Shown piece after piece: positions 24,080-36,600 of a stretch of 64,000 bases of DNA. Location: the NCBI RefSeq assembly GCF_040954835.1, contig NC_090706.1, positions 35,473,148-35,537,147 on the forward strand, in the 5' to 3' direction. Positions within the stretch are counted from its first letter, which is position 1; each line of letters opens with the position of its first letter. The position numbers and the translations under genes were made by a program. Source of the stretch: Lepisosteus oculatus (taxonomy: Eukaryota; Chordata; Actinopteri; Semionotiformes; Lepisosteidae). The notes beneath the pieces were generated by a model, which was not told the origin of the DNA, ran no database searches, and saw only the letters and a list, made by a program, of their open reading frames with translations.

Positions 24080-26340
24080 ATACCAAAGTCAAAGGAACAG
24101 CCACTAAACCAGGCTTCAAAGTACGAGCAGTTGAACTCCTTTCAGACATGGTTCCCAACTGCAGGAACTCACACTTTTTCATTAGCATGTAGCAAGGTGC
24201 CTCAGTCAGGGACTACTCTTACTTCAACACAGAGGTTTAGTACACATTTTACCTTGTGAACCAAGCTACATTCTTTTGTATAACACAACAACAACTGAAT
24301 CGATGTAAAGAATATGTAACATGAATGTTCTTGAAATATTCCATCTACTACAGTGTGCAAATACAGACATACCCATTACATTATGGCAAATGAAAAAGAA
24401 AAATCTGTTTCAATAGCAAGGTGATTGCAATGCACTTAAACCACAAATATGGATTTACAAGTCAGTAATCCTTTGAAAATGCCAGATACAACCAGAACAT
24501 ACTGGAAATTGTGCAGCTTTGACAGTATTCCTTTAGCTAGAGAGCCATCTGTTGGCAAAGGAAGCATACAGTATTTCTTTTGGGGAAAAAAAAGGCATTG
24601 CCAATATTAGGCAAAATTCAACAAAACATGCTGGTTTAAAAATGCCCTTTTCCAAATGCGTATATATAATACAGAAAAATACGTAAGACCATAAAATGCT
24701 TTTGATTTGATGTCATGCAGCATACAGATGATCAGATTTATATATAAATCAGTTAAGGATAATTCACATTTCCAAAATTATTTGATTCAAAATGTCTGAG
24801 AAATGGCCAGTTTAAACTATTAAAGTGCAAACATTTGTAGTTTCTCAATGTTTTGTCAACATAAGTATCTTGGCAAGAAATTAAAGCTGGACAACAGCTC
24901 CATCTAGTGGTAAAAAGGCACGAGTGAATAAGTCATATATTGGGAATGATACAACATCTATAACCATATCAATTATTCACAATTTCTATTAATCATTGTG
25001 GCACTGTCTGAATATTAACCAACACCAACATGTAATAGGGGAGGAGTCCACTCATTAGCATAAGTGGTCACAGATATGGGGAAAAAAACCTACTCTGAGT
25101 TTTCATTAACATAATGGCCTTATGTATGAACAGGATACATTATTTTTTTAATTGAAAACATTTCTGCAGTGATTGGTGCTTTCAGGATATAATTGAAGGG
25201 TGATATGTCAAATATAATACTAAAGCCTAAACATGAGGATTAACAAATTACAATAAAAAGAGCATGTTTTAGACATGCAAGACAAACCCTTATAGTAGCA
25301 TGGTTTAGAATGTCTGGCTATTTGACTGTCAAGGCTTGAGATTAGACAACAGCTGCAAGTGTACCATCTCTAACAGACCTGTTATGTAACTGTATACAGT
25401 AAACCAGATCTTTTGCTCAAGATATAATTATAACATGGCACCTTAGAAAGGCCTTAAAATTGCCACTAGTTTCTAGTTTCGCATTCCAGCTTACTTTTCC
25501 AGTTTCCAAAATAGTCATAAAACTTGCAGATAATAATGTAATGTCCAAAATGCAGAGGTGTCAAGTCCAAGAGCATACACAATCTATAGCTAACTGGAAT
25601 AAGCGCATGCAAGTCAGAATGACAGCATTTAGCTGAAAATAGCGTCTATAAGTGTGACCAAGTCCAGTCTGGAATACTAGTTCTGCAGGTGTTCCCCAAT
25701 TAACTGATAAAACAATTGCAAAAAGCACAGGCCATTGATAAAGTAATGAGTAGAGCACAATTAGGAATTATTTGCATCTCTTTCGTGTTTTTCCAAACAC
25801 TCAACTGACTTTTCCCCACCCAAAAGTAAAAAAGTCTGTTAAAAATGTTTAACTCTGATCTGGATCTCAGTTGACACACTGTTGTAAGTGAAGAGGTGAG
25901 GTTAGCTGAGATCATGGGACATTAATTTCAAATGTGCAGCTGGAGAGAAAGAGGAATACTTGAATACATACAAGTTCCTTCTGAAGTATGAAGTGGATTG
26001 TAATTTCTTCCCCCAAAGAAAATCATTTGCGACACCCATAATCACAAAGTAGATGTCACAGTTGTCATGGACTCAAATCTCAGTACACATGGTAAGCAAT
26101 TGATTTGTTTTATTGTATACAGTTATACTGTGGTTTTAATTAACATTTATGGCACCGATCTGATACATAAAGATCCTGTTCATAAAGAACAGCTGAAGTT
26201 AAACGGAAGTGCGTGCAAGAACTACGTAGTAGCATCTTACAGACAGAGGAGTCTAATTGCCAACTACAGGTCTGAGGGAGCACGGCTCCCCATATCAAGT
26301 ACAAATGACAAAAATAAACGTAAAACAGGACAAGCTTAAA
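24080..26340. other. intergenic between neurog1 and paip2, nothing recognised
   Basis: AT-rich non-coding sequence. No supported gene or named repeat. Frames at 25,561-25,915 and 26,067-26,349 have no recognisable domain. Confidence 0.4.
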
Positions 26341-26374
26341 GTTAAACACAGACCCAAAAAATACATTCCACTAA

Positions 26375-26859
26375 TTTATTTTTTAAATATTTTTGAAAAA
26401 ATATAATGCTTTTTTTTACAATATTTTTCATTTTATTTCTTTTTTTGTGTTTTGTTTTTTTAAACTTTAACACTATTCACATTCAACACCACATGGCAGT
26501 GTCAACTACCAGGTTTTGAAAGAGGCTGGATAGGGAGGGATGGGAGAAGGAAGAGAAATAAAACCAGACCAAAAAAAAAAAACTTGCCGTGCTGTAGACA
26601 TCCCAATGTAGTGTTTCTATAAACTGCTCAAAAAAACCAAAGGTTTAAAGAGGATGACAAGTGTCCTTTTAATTTTTTGGGGCAGTTTATTAAATAGAAG
26701 TCAGAGGCACCATTAAAGTTACTGTAACAGAAAAATTGATCACCATACCCCCTTCCTCTCAGTTTCACTCTGCTGGGGGGGGGAGGGGTGGGGGTGAGGA
26801 GACTTAGCGGTCATGCCAATTGAACAATCAATTAATAGAAACAAATCTGGCTATTTATT
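26375..26859 (-). terminator. paip2: cluster of candidate paip2 poly(A) signals
   Basis: The minus strand has AATAAA hexamers at 26,854-26,859, 26,696-26,701, 26,432-26,437 and 26,375-26,380. These lie 0.9-1.4 kb beyond the paip2 stop and suggest alternative 3' ends. Which one is used cannot be told from sequence. Confidence 0.45.
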
Positions 26860-27739
26860 CCAAAGGGGGAGGGGGAACAGAAAATGAGGTAACAACTAGG
26901 GCAAACTAGATATGTTTAGTTTTCCCCCCCAATACAAAAATAGGGTATTGCATTGAAACATGAACAAAAAAAAACTCAAGCATGTTATTGCTTCAAAAAC
27001 TTAAAAGTGCATAAAATATAAAACAAAAACGGTGAGTAGTCAACATCTTAATGTGAAGAACTTTGAAACCATGGATGTATTTAATGGATGCAATTTACTG
27101 CAAGTGTTCTTGAATACTCCAAATATCACTCAAGGCAGGACTGAACGTGTTCGAGGCATCAGCAAATATAAAGCATTAAAAAAAACTAAAAAGACAACAG
27201 AAATATCAAAATCCCAATTTTCTGTAGAACAGGAATGTTTTCTCAGTTTAAATGTCCCTTTTAAAGCATCTCAACTTCATAAAAATACTCTGCACTAAAA
27301 ATAAGTCATTCTATTGCAGCCTTAAAAAAAAAATAGAAAGATGCTTTCATTATTAACAGAAATTTGAATGCTTCGGAAATAAAAAAAATTCACACCAAAA
27401 TCCTTTTAAAGACTAACATATGATTTTCGAATGTTTACATTAAGGCAACAATGACAAAACAAAACTCCCAACAATTTGCAGACATACCACCATCTTTGAC
27501 TGGTGCCTCTTCCTCTGGGCTTGCAATACCCCCCCCCCCCCGCCAAAATCAGGACTTTCAGCTAAGAAAAGCTTTTGCTTCATATAACAGTCTCAGCACT
27601 TTAATTAAGCATGCAAGACTAACTGAAAACTTTGGCAATGCATTAAGTGTAACACAGTGACAAAGAGAAGCTTCCACAATTAATCTAATACTGGCTTCAC
27701 AGTGTGGAGGTTGTGCTACATCCACCAAGAGGCCCAGAT
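26382..27739 (-). other. paip2: paip2 3' UTR (extent inferred)
   Basis: The non-coding stretch between the paip2 stop and the distal poly(A) signals has a 13-base C-run on the plus strand at 27,529-27,541 and several A-runs. Open frames here (27,032-27,298 and 27,451-27,660, plus strand) are antisense to the UTR and not believable genes. Confidence 0.5.
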
Positions 27740-29470
27740 TCAGTACTTAACGCCAGGTACAAATTCTTTTGCATTTGGGTTTAAATTACTGTTGACCTGT
27801 AAAGAGAAAAAAACATAGGATTAGACTCTTGTGAAAGTTTTCTTCATATATAATGAATGATTTCTAGTACAGGTTTTAAGAGATGCATCTAAAAGTGAAA
27901 CCCATAGGAGATGTTAAAATTTTACTTCACTGCAATTGACACGATCTTCAAGAACCAGTGAGATATTAACATGTGTACTAACCACAAGGTCTTCCAAAAC
28001 ACTCCCATCACCAATGACCAATCCATTCAGCTGGTCCTGAAGTTGATTGATAGTCTGGGGCAGGTCTCTGGCTGGAATGAACCACTCATGCTCCTCTTCT
28101 TCTTCCAGCATCTCTTGGAAGCAACGCTCAATAAACTCCTCCTCCCAGAGTTCCTCTTCAATCTGGAAAAAAGGCACCGCATGAGAAGCTGAACAGCTAC
28201 AGTCCCCGAGGAATTCCTCAGCTTAGAATAAAGAGAGGTTCCACATTCTACTATAACATGAGAAGATACAGATGAGAAAAGGCCCCACTAACTCATATGG
28301 TAGTTAGTATTTAATTGATCCAAGGATCCCATCAAGTTATTTTTTGATCAAGAAGCCATGGCTTCAACATGGCTATCATCTAGTTTCAGGCATGTAAATG
28401 AGGAACTCCAAGGATATTTTAAGTGAGGGCTTCCTCATACGCGTCGCTCACGCATTGATTGATGCTGCACAGTCCTGGCTGCCAGAAAACAGACTTTGGA
28501 AAAACACGTGATTGGGAAACCATCCGCCGAGAACTCCAGAGGTGGGATACCCTTCTCAGGCTGCACTGCACAGATCACTTATCACACCTGTCAGTGCACG
28601 TTTGCGGGTTCAGGGTGCAAAGAACACCAACAATGGAGAAATGCAATATGGTCAGATGTGTTGCAACAACCTAAAGAACTCTACAGCCTTGACGGGCTAT
28701 TTACAACAGTGAAGGGCTCTGGTAGTTATGCAACACTCTTAGGCACATTTTCTTTTAGGGTGACAAACCCTAATGCCCCCATCACATCATGAGGACACAT
28801 TTCTGGGATATTTTGAAACACCCAAGACAGCATTTTCTGCTTCTATTGCAATTGCGAGTTGACTGATTGCCTGCTGTTAGACCATGCCACAGAGCATACA
28901 GACAATACCAGCCCCACACATCGACCCAATGCCCATGATTTTGCCTTGGCATTTCCATCTTTTTGTTCACTACCTACTGTATATACCTTGATGTATAATA
29001 ATGAAAGTACCAAAAAAAGTCAGGATAACGGGAAATGCAAGAAAAAACCTTTTAACCAATTACAACAGAACCACAATTTTCATATAACATCCCTAATAAC
29101 CCATTACTTCCAAACATATCTTTTAAGTGCTGTTCACTTAACAGCTTGAAGAAATTTTGTTATCACCGCAAACCTACTTTTTACCAGGTGGTCATAAAAT
29201 GAAACGCATGCACCTTTTTTCTTTTTAAGGAATCACTTAATTCACTTTATATAGCAATAACCGAACAAAAATGACCCAGGAATCATTGGTCATTACGCTA
29301 GGGGTGCTGAAACAAGCCTGATTCAACTGTACCTGTCTATTAAACTCCTCTTCATTCTCCATCCACATATACTCAGCAAAGGGGTTGTCATCTTCGTGGG
29401 ACTGTCCATTGATGATCACATCATCATTGACGATGCTTGGCATGTTGCTGCTGCGGCTGGGGTCTTTCAT
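27740..29470 (-). CDS. paip2: Poly(A)-binding protein-interacting protein 2 (PAIP2)
   Basis: A cytoplasmic translational repressor that displaces poly(A)-binding protein from poly(A) and from eIF4G. Three coding exons join in frame: 29,470-29,333 (46 codons), 28,162-27,983 (60 codons) and 27,796-27,740 (18 codons plus stop), giving 124 residues against 127 in human. The junctions are CAG/gtacag, tttccag/ATTG, GTG/gttagt and tttacag/GTC. The N-terminus MKDPSRSS is followed by the acidic, central PABP-binding PAM1 region ([16 protein letters not shown] and [20 protein letters not shown]). The C-terminal PAM2 motif [13 protein letters not shown] binds the PABP MLLE domain. The start is chosen by match to the known N-terminus; the ATG lies seven bases inside its exon, after an acceptor. 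The gene appears intact. The C-terminal GNI of human is missing, the protein ending in VKY. PAIP2 rather than PAIP2B is favoured by sequence and by its neighbour matr3. Confidence 0.93.
28163..29332 (-). other. paip2: paip2 intron between coding exons 1 and 2
   Basis: A 1,170-bp GT-AG intron. The part at 28,440-28,760 is less AT-rich and is open in several frames without a recognisable protein. I see no RNA gene. Confidence 0.75.
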
Positions 29471-29477
29471 TGTTGCC

Positions 29478-32042
29478 CTTTAAAAACAAGAAACACACAT
29501 TATTATAATACAAGATCACTGTTCATCCACGGCCTCAATGACTAAAATGTTATGCTTCGTAGGTTTTGGTCATTAAAACCACCTCAGCGCAGATTTTAGC
29601 CTATATAAAATGAATCATTCTATAGTGAGAAGCAAAGACAGTATGTATATATATATATAAACTGAACTGGGTATCCCATATTAGGAAAGGATAATTGAAA
29701 CTAATCCTGGAGTACCCACCAATCTCCTCTGGTTTTCATTCCAACTGATTCATCAATTACATTTTTAATCCATTTGTGCTGCCAGAACAAATCTCCTTCA
29801 GAGGCATAATTTCACAGAAATGTACTGACCACAATGGCGTTTTAACTGGGTTTAAAACTGTTACTCACCTATAGTCTTCTAAACATATCTTAATCAATTA
29901 ATAATATGCAGATAAGTGGGAATGGCTGTCAAATGCTCCCAAGACATGCTCGTTGTGCCCACTGGTTAAATTCAAACATGTCATGGAAACAAATCAACTT
30001 CCCACACACACTTTAACCCCAGGAGGGGGGCAACTATAAGTGAACAGTTTAATATTTTAGACAGTTTTACCAATAGACCCCCTAATGCTTCCCTTATAAT
30101 ATAGCACACAATACTGATAAACTTTAAACCACTAACAGCACATCCTCAAGTGTAAAGTGGCAGTCAATTCAACTCTGAATACAACAGATTTACAAAGTAC
30201 AAAAGGAATACTTAGAGAGTTAAATGTACCAAATGAGACTGAATGATCATTGAAACCCTTGCATTTAATGGGCTACTGCTGCAGTATTTTTCAGTAAATG
30301 GCAATGTAGGGGACAACCCCCACCCAATTCATCACAAATAAGCAATGACTAACAGACCAGAGGACATGATTTTGCCCATATTTAAGTGCCCCACTAGCCT
30401 GCTGGAATCTATAGCAGATACAGTCCCACAACATAATCAGAAACTAAGGGGAAGTGCATTCAGAACCAGGGACAAGGGGCAATTCTTGAGTTGTGGGGGG
30501 AAAAAAAACTAATCTGAAGTCAACATCTTATTTCATAAAAAGTGTTGGTAGAGGTCCTCACATCAATTAAGTCTAGCTGGTAACAATTAACCCTCTAAAC
30601 TGATTTATCATTTCTTCCCTGGAATAGATTTGCACATTCCTAAAATGAACTACAACGATACATTTATGTAGTATTGAGAGGTGTAGGTAATTTAAATTTT
30701 CATCTGCTTTGCAATGCACACACCCTCCTTCCACCACTAGTCCAGTCACTTATTTTTTTATGATGTATGTGATAATGTCCTACACTGTTCCAAATGATTC
30801 ATAAGTCTGCAAAAAAAAAAACGTAGGGAGAAAAAGTCAGTTTTACACCGCCTCAAATAGGATAGCAGCAATTTACATTCATTATGAAGCCAGCAAACCA
30901 TCTTCATTCTAGTTTTTTTTTTGGCGAGAGCGTAAGGGACATATTTAAGTAATAAAACTTCAAGAGAAGTATAGATGCTTCCCAGACAATGTTATAGCAA
31001 AATGAAATGTTACGCCATTTACAAATCTCTGAAAAGCTGTTGGTCTACAGACCGTTTCAAACCTCAAAACACTTTTTACAATATTGCACTGTCGTCCACT
31101 TCAAACGAATAAACCTTTGGCGCACTGATTTAAGTACATCTGATGTATAGTTTAAATTATGTGTACTAAATGTACAAGTTTGACAGCTGTACTCTCAGCC
31201 GGTATAAATTAACCAGGTTGAATGAATATCTTACGATAAATAGTAAGGCCTATACAATCAATGCAATTAAAACAGCACTCGTAGATGTTTGTACGCAGCG
31301 CTGAAGACAAATATCCGGTGCAAGTGATTGTAGAAAACTTACAACTAGCCAATAACGATAGCAATTAGGAACACTTATTTCAATCAAGGAGAAATGGGGA
31401 ACAATGCTTTATCAGGAAAAAAACGCGTAAAACCTGCTTGGTCTTAAGTTTTAAGGTACGAGAGTCTTCTAAACTCAAACCATCGCGCACAGGTGCCTGA
31501 CTTTGTAGAAAGAACATCGTATCATGTTAACAGAACATTTACGTGGGATATATGAATGACAGGAAACCCTTTGCAATACGAAACAACGCAAATTAACATT
31601 TCAAATCGACGTTATTCGTCTGAAATCTTTCTATGATACTTCAAGAAAGCATTTTTATACTACAAATGGTTTTTCTTAAATAATCAGGAGGGCGGAGACT
31701 TGACTCCCGGATGTTTACCACAGACCAACACAAAACCTGTCTCTCGAAAAGTCAAAAGCGTGGTCAAAAGCACCAAAACGGACCGAGTATACAAGCCAGT
31801 ACAGGATAACAGGACAACTGCAAACGCAGAAGCCACGCAAAAGCCAAATGCGAAGATTTAGCAAGTGCTGCATGCCGCGGACAAACACGACAGCCCGAAC
31901 CTCTTGTCTCTTGTGCAGCACCACCAGTTCTGCCATCTTGACTAAGTTGTCAAGCGCAAACGCACAGTTCCACCGAGTTTAGTTTTTTTTTATAAATCCG
32001 GAGGAAGAACGAGACGCACAAAAAGGGGAAAACGTTTCCTAC
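29478..32042 (-). other. paip2: paip2 5' intron
   Basis: About 2.5 kb between the acceptor of the first coding exon (ttttaaag, exon from 29,477) and the candidate leader exon near 32.05-32.2 kb. It contains no supported gene, and a TATATATATATA run sits near 29,647. If the start lies at 31.95 kb instead, the intron is correspondingly shorter. Confidence 0.45.
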
Positions 32043-32260
32043 CGACAACGCTTAAGTGATGAGGGGAACAATTAAATGCTGCAGTCTGACAAGGTGCAAG
32101 ACGCCCGGAGCTCCTTGGACAGTCAGCTTGTATTGATTTCAGGTCTAATGGCCGCTCTGCTTCTTTGTTTTGGTAACACTGCTGCACACCGCGCAACGTC
32201 AAGAGAGGGTAGACGCCGCCCCCCTTTTATGAGCTCACCAGAAAAAACAGGATCTGCCGG
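31690..32260 (-). promoter_or_regulatory. paip2: paip2 promoter and candidate leader exon(s)
   Basis: A CpG-richer island upstream of paip2. On the minus strand, CAAGATGGC near 31,932-31,940 matches the YY1 element that often sits just after housekeeping transcription starts. Further upstream, TTGTCG followed by gtagga (exon end at 32,043) is a plausible donor for a leader exon of about 150 nt. Either could be the real start. The ATG in the YY1 element opens a 73-codon frame with no known domain, probably an upstream ORF. Confidence 0.45.
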
Positions 32261-32299
32261 GATGTTGCATTTATTTAATTTAATCTTAAATTAATTGGC

Positions 32300-33355
32300 A
32301 GTGAATCTAGATCTGTTTTATGTATTGAGCAGAAAAGGCTATTTAGTTTATTGGCACTAACGTGGAATATTGTTAACTATAAAACATGTTTAAAGTAAGG
32401 ATGCTTGCAATTGTCTTTGAAGTAGTTGTGAATTAATTATTATTCAGCCCTCATGGGACGATTGTTAATTTCCCATTAAGAATTCCCCAAACCCTTCTCG
32501 GATACCATACTGATTCTTAAACTTACATTAGTGTTACACTAGTATTAGTTTTAAAAATAAATTGTGTCCCTAAAGAAGCAACCCCAAATCGATATAAGTA
32601 AGGCTAATGAGAAGCGTTGATGACTGTTGGCATCAACAATACTTTACATTATACATTAGACTTTATACAAACATGTCCGCGCAGATCTGCCCTCATTGTG
32701 ATGCTGATTGTTGTAACAGCACTATTAGATTTACATGACGCCAAGTATTTGTAACATGAAATAAATATGAAATGTAATGAAATAAAAGGGTGTTGTATCA
32801 CAGCCTCCAACATTTCTCATCTCAGTGTTTGGATCATTAACCCTAACAAGGTTTTTCTTTTCTAGTGTCTACATTATATGACTTTAAGTAAAGGGATATT
32901 TCTTCATATTCCATGAAGCTGCCATTTCAACAAATTTATAATAACATAGTGGTCTCCTAAAAGAAAATATGTTCAAGGTAAAGGTTTCATACCCCAAACA
33001 TACTATAGTAACACCCATCCAGTTCTTTGCTAAGATGAAGTGTTTTAAATTATACTATAGATTGCACCTGTATGGCTCCACAGCTGAAACGTTTTGTTTT
33101 CTTTCTTCTCTTTTCAGCATGGAATAAACCTATTACTCGTTCCTTTGAAATTATAGTGTTCATTCTACTTCTGTAACTTTTTATCTTTCAATAGTGACGC
33201 AACAGTATTCATTCCAGAAAAAAAAAATCTGGAACACAATACATGAGACCAACAGGAAAACAGTAATGGGTGTGAAGATTCCTGAGGTGCTCTAGGAGAG
33301 TATTACTGGAGCTCTGAAAACCCGCACAACTAGTAATCCAGTTGAGTTGTTTCCA
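32300..33355. other. intergenic between paip2 and the TRIM gene, nothing recognised
   Basis: AT-rich spacer between two divergently transcribed genes, with no motif or repeat that I can name. Confidence 0.45.
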
Positions 33356-33360
33356 AGGGG

Positions 33361-33368
33361 TATAAATA
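33361..33368 (+). promoter_or_regulatory. candidate TATA box of the TRIM gene
   Basis: TATAAATA lies about 300 bp before the first coding exon, which would place a start near 33,390. The first coding exon begins with a good acceptor (gttcctgttcag at 33,658). A short non-coding leader exon is therefore expected between the two; one possible donor is AAAG/gtgatt near 33,482. Confidence 0.45.
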
Positions 33369-33470
33369 GGACTTACACAGCTTTAAGATCAAAGATCCGG
33401 ACATAACATTGTTAGGCTTCATAAAGAAAGCATAAACACTGCTGAAAAGGATTTGTGACAATAGAATTTT

Positions 33471-33480
33471 GAAACTGAAA
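33471..33480 (+). promoter_or_regulatory. IRF/ISRE-type element GAAACTGAAA
   Basis: A perfect match to the GAAANNGAAA core bound by interferon regulatory factors and ISGF3. It lies 180 bp before the coding exon of the TRIM gene and about 80 bp after its presumed start of transcription. Confidence 0.5.
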
Positions 33481-33658
33481 GGTGATTGTGAAATATCTGG
33501 ATTTAGAATGCTAAAGACATTTCATGGAAAGAATAAGCACTAAATTAGCTTGTTGTTGTTAAAAGACACTGCCTCTAGTAGGCGTGGTGAGATTAGTTCC
33601 AGCCCCTCCAGCTTGGGTGCTTATCATGCTTCTATGCTTTGTGTTTGTTCCTGTTCAG

Positions 33659-36600
33659 ATTGTGGCTGCTGTTGAGCTGTAGCATGGAATCCAAGTGTCT
33701 TGAAGAGGAGCTAACCTGTGTGATATGTCTGGGCCTTTACAAAGAGCCTGCAGTTTTGCCCTGCCAGCACAGCTTCTGTCTCAGGTGTATCCAAGATTAC
33801 TGGGTCAACAAGGATAATAAGGACGTGTACGACTGCCCTCAGTGCCGCTGTGCCTTTCCCAGTCCACCCAGCCTGGAGAAGAACTTCACCCTCTGCAACA
33901 TTGTGGAGAAACTCTGGGTGCGCAGGTCTCAGCCTGACGTCTTGGTTCCCGGTGTCCTTTGTGATTTCTGCATGGACGTGTCCTCCTGCGCCATCAAGAC
34001 CTGTCTGAAGTGCGAAACGTCCTTCTGTTCCTTCCACCTACAGACACACATCACTAAGCTTGACCCGAAAGAGCACAAGCTTGTGAACCCCATTGGCTCC
34101 TTCTTGGAAAGGAAGTGTTCTGAGCATGGGAAGACCCTGGAGTTCTACTGTAGAGAAGACCAGTGCTGTGTCTGTGTGTCCTGCACTGTCCTTGGGAACC
34201 ACAGGAATCATACTGTAATCTCCCTAGAGGAGGCAGCTAATGTAAGTCATCAATTTGTGATCGCTCATTCTTGATCTGTAGAATCCTAGTATTATCTGCT
34301 TTGCCTTTGTACTGCATTCCCCTCTCTATGTGACTCCCTCCGTCACAAGGCTGAGTGGTGGTTTGTTAACCTTCTTTGATATACTGTTGATACTCTAAAT
34401 TGATTTAATGATATTTTGACATGAATGTTCATATGTGCTTTACTCATTTTTTTTTTTACTTCTGTGGAATAATTTGTGCTGCCATCAGATTATGGATAAC
34501 CTGAAGGACCGTGTAACATCGTGGCCTGTGGATTTTTTTTACAGGAAGAACTGAAGGAGGAGATATCAGGGATTCACGAAAACTTGTTTAATGTCAGCAG
34601 AGTGAAGCTGTTCCTGAAAAGGGCGGAAGCTGATTTAAAGGTATTTTTCAATGAAAGCAAAGACTTTGTAGATCAAAAATCAGTTTGTAAATCCAAAGAT
34701 TTATTTTCATCTCAAGCAAAATGAAAGAGAAAACAAAGGTCTGTTGGAGAATGGTTTTTAAAGACATTCATTTAATTACATAAATATTTTTTACTGAGGT
34801 TATCTTTGTGCTTGGATTGAGGGCAACTGTTGTTTGCCCATTAATGAAACCTCATGCCAAAACAGAATATTTCCCGATAGGTATCCTACAAATACTGATA
34901 ATGGCATCCGGATAACTCTCATTGAATTCTTCCCTATAATTCATCAATCCTGAGCCTTTCACCATGGCAACATAACACAGCACAATCAATCATGTATTGT
35001 GTGGTAAATAAGAAAGCTGTCCTGTTTTATTTACAGAAAAATGGTTGCCGGGCAAATACGGCACCAGTTATTACAAGTTTCTGTTAAAACAAAAATGGGG
35101 AGTCGAATTTCCAATTTTAAAATGAGAGGGAGAGCAAAACAAATACTGGTGCAGCCATAGAAAGAAGACAGAGAAGATAAGAATTAGCTTGTAAGCTGAT
35201 ACAGAACATGATGGCTATAAATAGGGATTTCCTTACTCTGACATATAATCACTTCCTGATGAGATACACTGCAACACATTTTCTTTAACAGAGGGCCTAT
35301 AAAATACAGTCAAAGATCCTATTACAAGCATGGTAATAAGGACCTTTGTATTTAAACTGCACTTCAATTTATGACTTGACCCAAGATCCATGTGTTGATT
35401 TTGACTTTATCTATGGATTGCAAAGAAAAAGAGAAAAAATAATTGGTAACTTCTTTGTGTAATCCACAGTCAAATTATCGGCAGGCCCCAGGGTTAAAAC
35501 CTTCAGCCTGATATTAACATTAAACTTCAAACCTAGCCACTTTGTAGCGAGCATGGCTGTTAATCCAAGGTTGTTTGACTTCACAGGTGTCCATTGAGAA
35601 CTTGAAAAAGCTCACGTCCCACATGTTCATGGAGCTCCAGAAACGAATGAAGGAGGATGAGCTGTACATGCTGAGGCAGATTGATTCGGAGGGGAGTGAG
35701 GTGGTGGCCAGGATTGAACAGCACTGCCAGGAGATCGAGGGAACAGCACAGAGCATGAAGCTGCGACTGGATGACATGCAGGATATGATGAACAGAGACC
35801 CATTTTCCCTCATCCAGGTGCAAGCAACTCCCTATTTAATGAGATACAGTAGGTCAACTGAGAAGACAGTCTCAGTTTAAATGATTAACTGGAGAGAGCC
35901 TGTTTTGTGCAATCTGAGTAATGTATCTTGTGGAAGGCTACTACAGCAGCATCCCATCCAACGCTTGAACCCACTACCATTAACTGCACTTCTGCCCCAA
36001 AAAATTCTGTTCTTTTTTTAAGAAAGGAAGTCACAAATTTAGTCTGGGATATTCATCAAAATTAACTATTTCTTTCGTACATATAGTATACCTCTTACAG
36101 ACAAACATGAAGACCCCTCAGCATTCAGGTCTTTCACCAAATATACCAAATAATATAAAACAAAACATTTAAAGATGGCTCCTCCTCAACTCTTATTTCA
36201 TGTAGTTTTAAATTCTGTGCAAATATATCATCATTTTTCTGGACATGATCAAAAATGGCAGCAAAATGGCATGCACAGGGCAATCTATATATATATATTC
36301 AAATATCACTAAGGATCATTAAAAAATTCAACCTATATCTGTTTCAATTAGTATATTCCTTATTTAATAGTGGCAGTTTATCCTTTTGGTATGGTTGTAG
36401 ATATCAAAGACAAAAATAATCACGCTCAATGAAGTTTGGGATGACTTCTTCATTTAAACAATTGTTTAAAAAATTAATTGTAAACAATTAAACAAGATAC
36501 TTTTTTCCCCCATTGTAGGCCACTCATCAATCAACGTCTAGGTAAGCCAAGTCTTATTGTCTTTTAAAAGTGAATGGATACGTAATCTAAAGATATCGTA

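Noticed and set aside
36519-36541. Doubt that a 23-bp exon in the TRIM gene is real
   Set aside because: Kept as real: it has a good acceptor (ttgtag) and donor (gtaagc), 23 bp is the standard size in class-IV TRIM genes, and it is needed to keep the reading frame.
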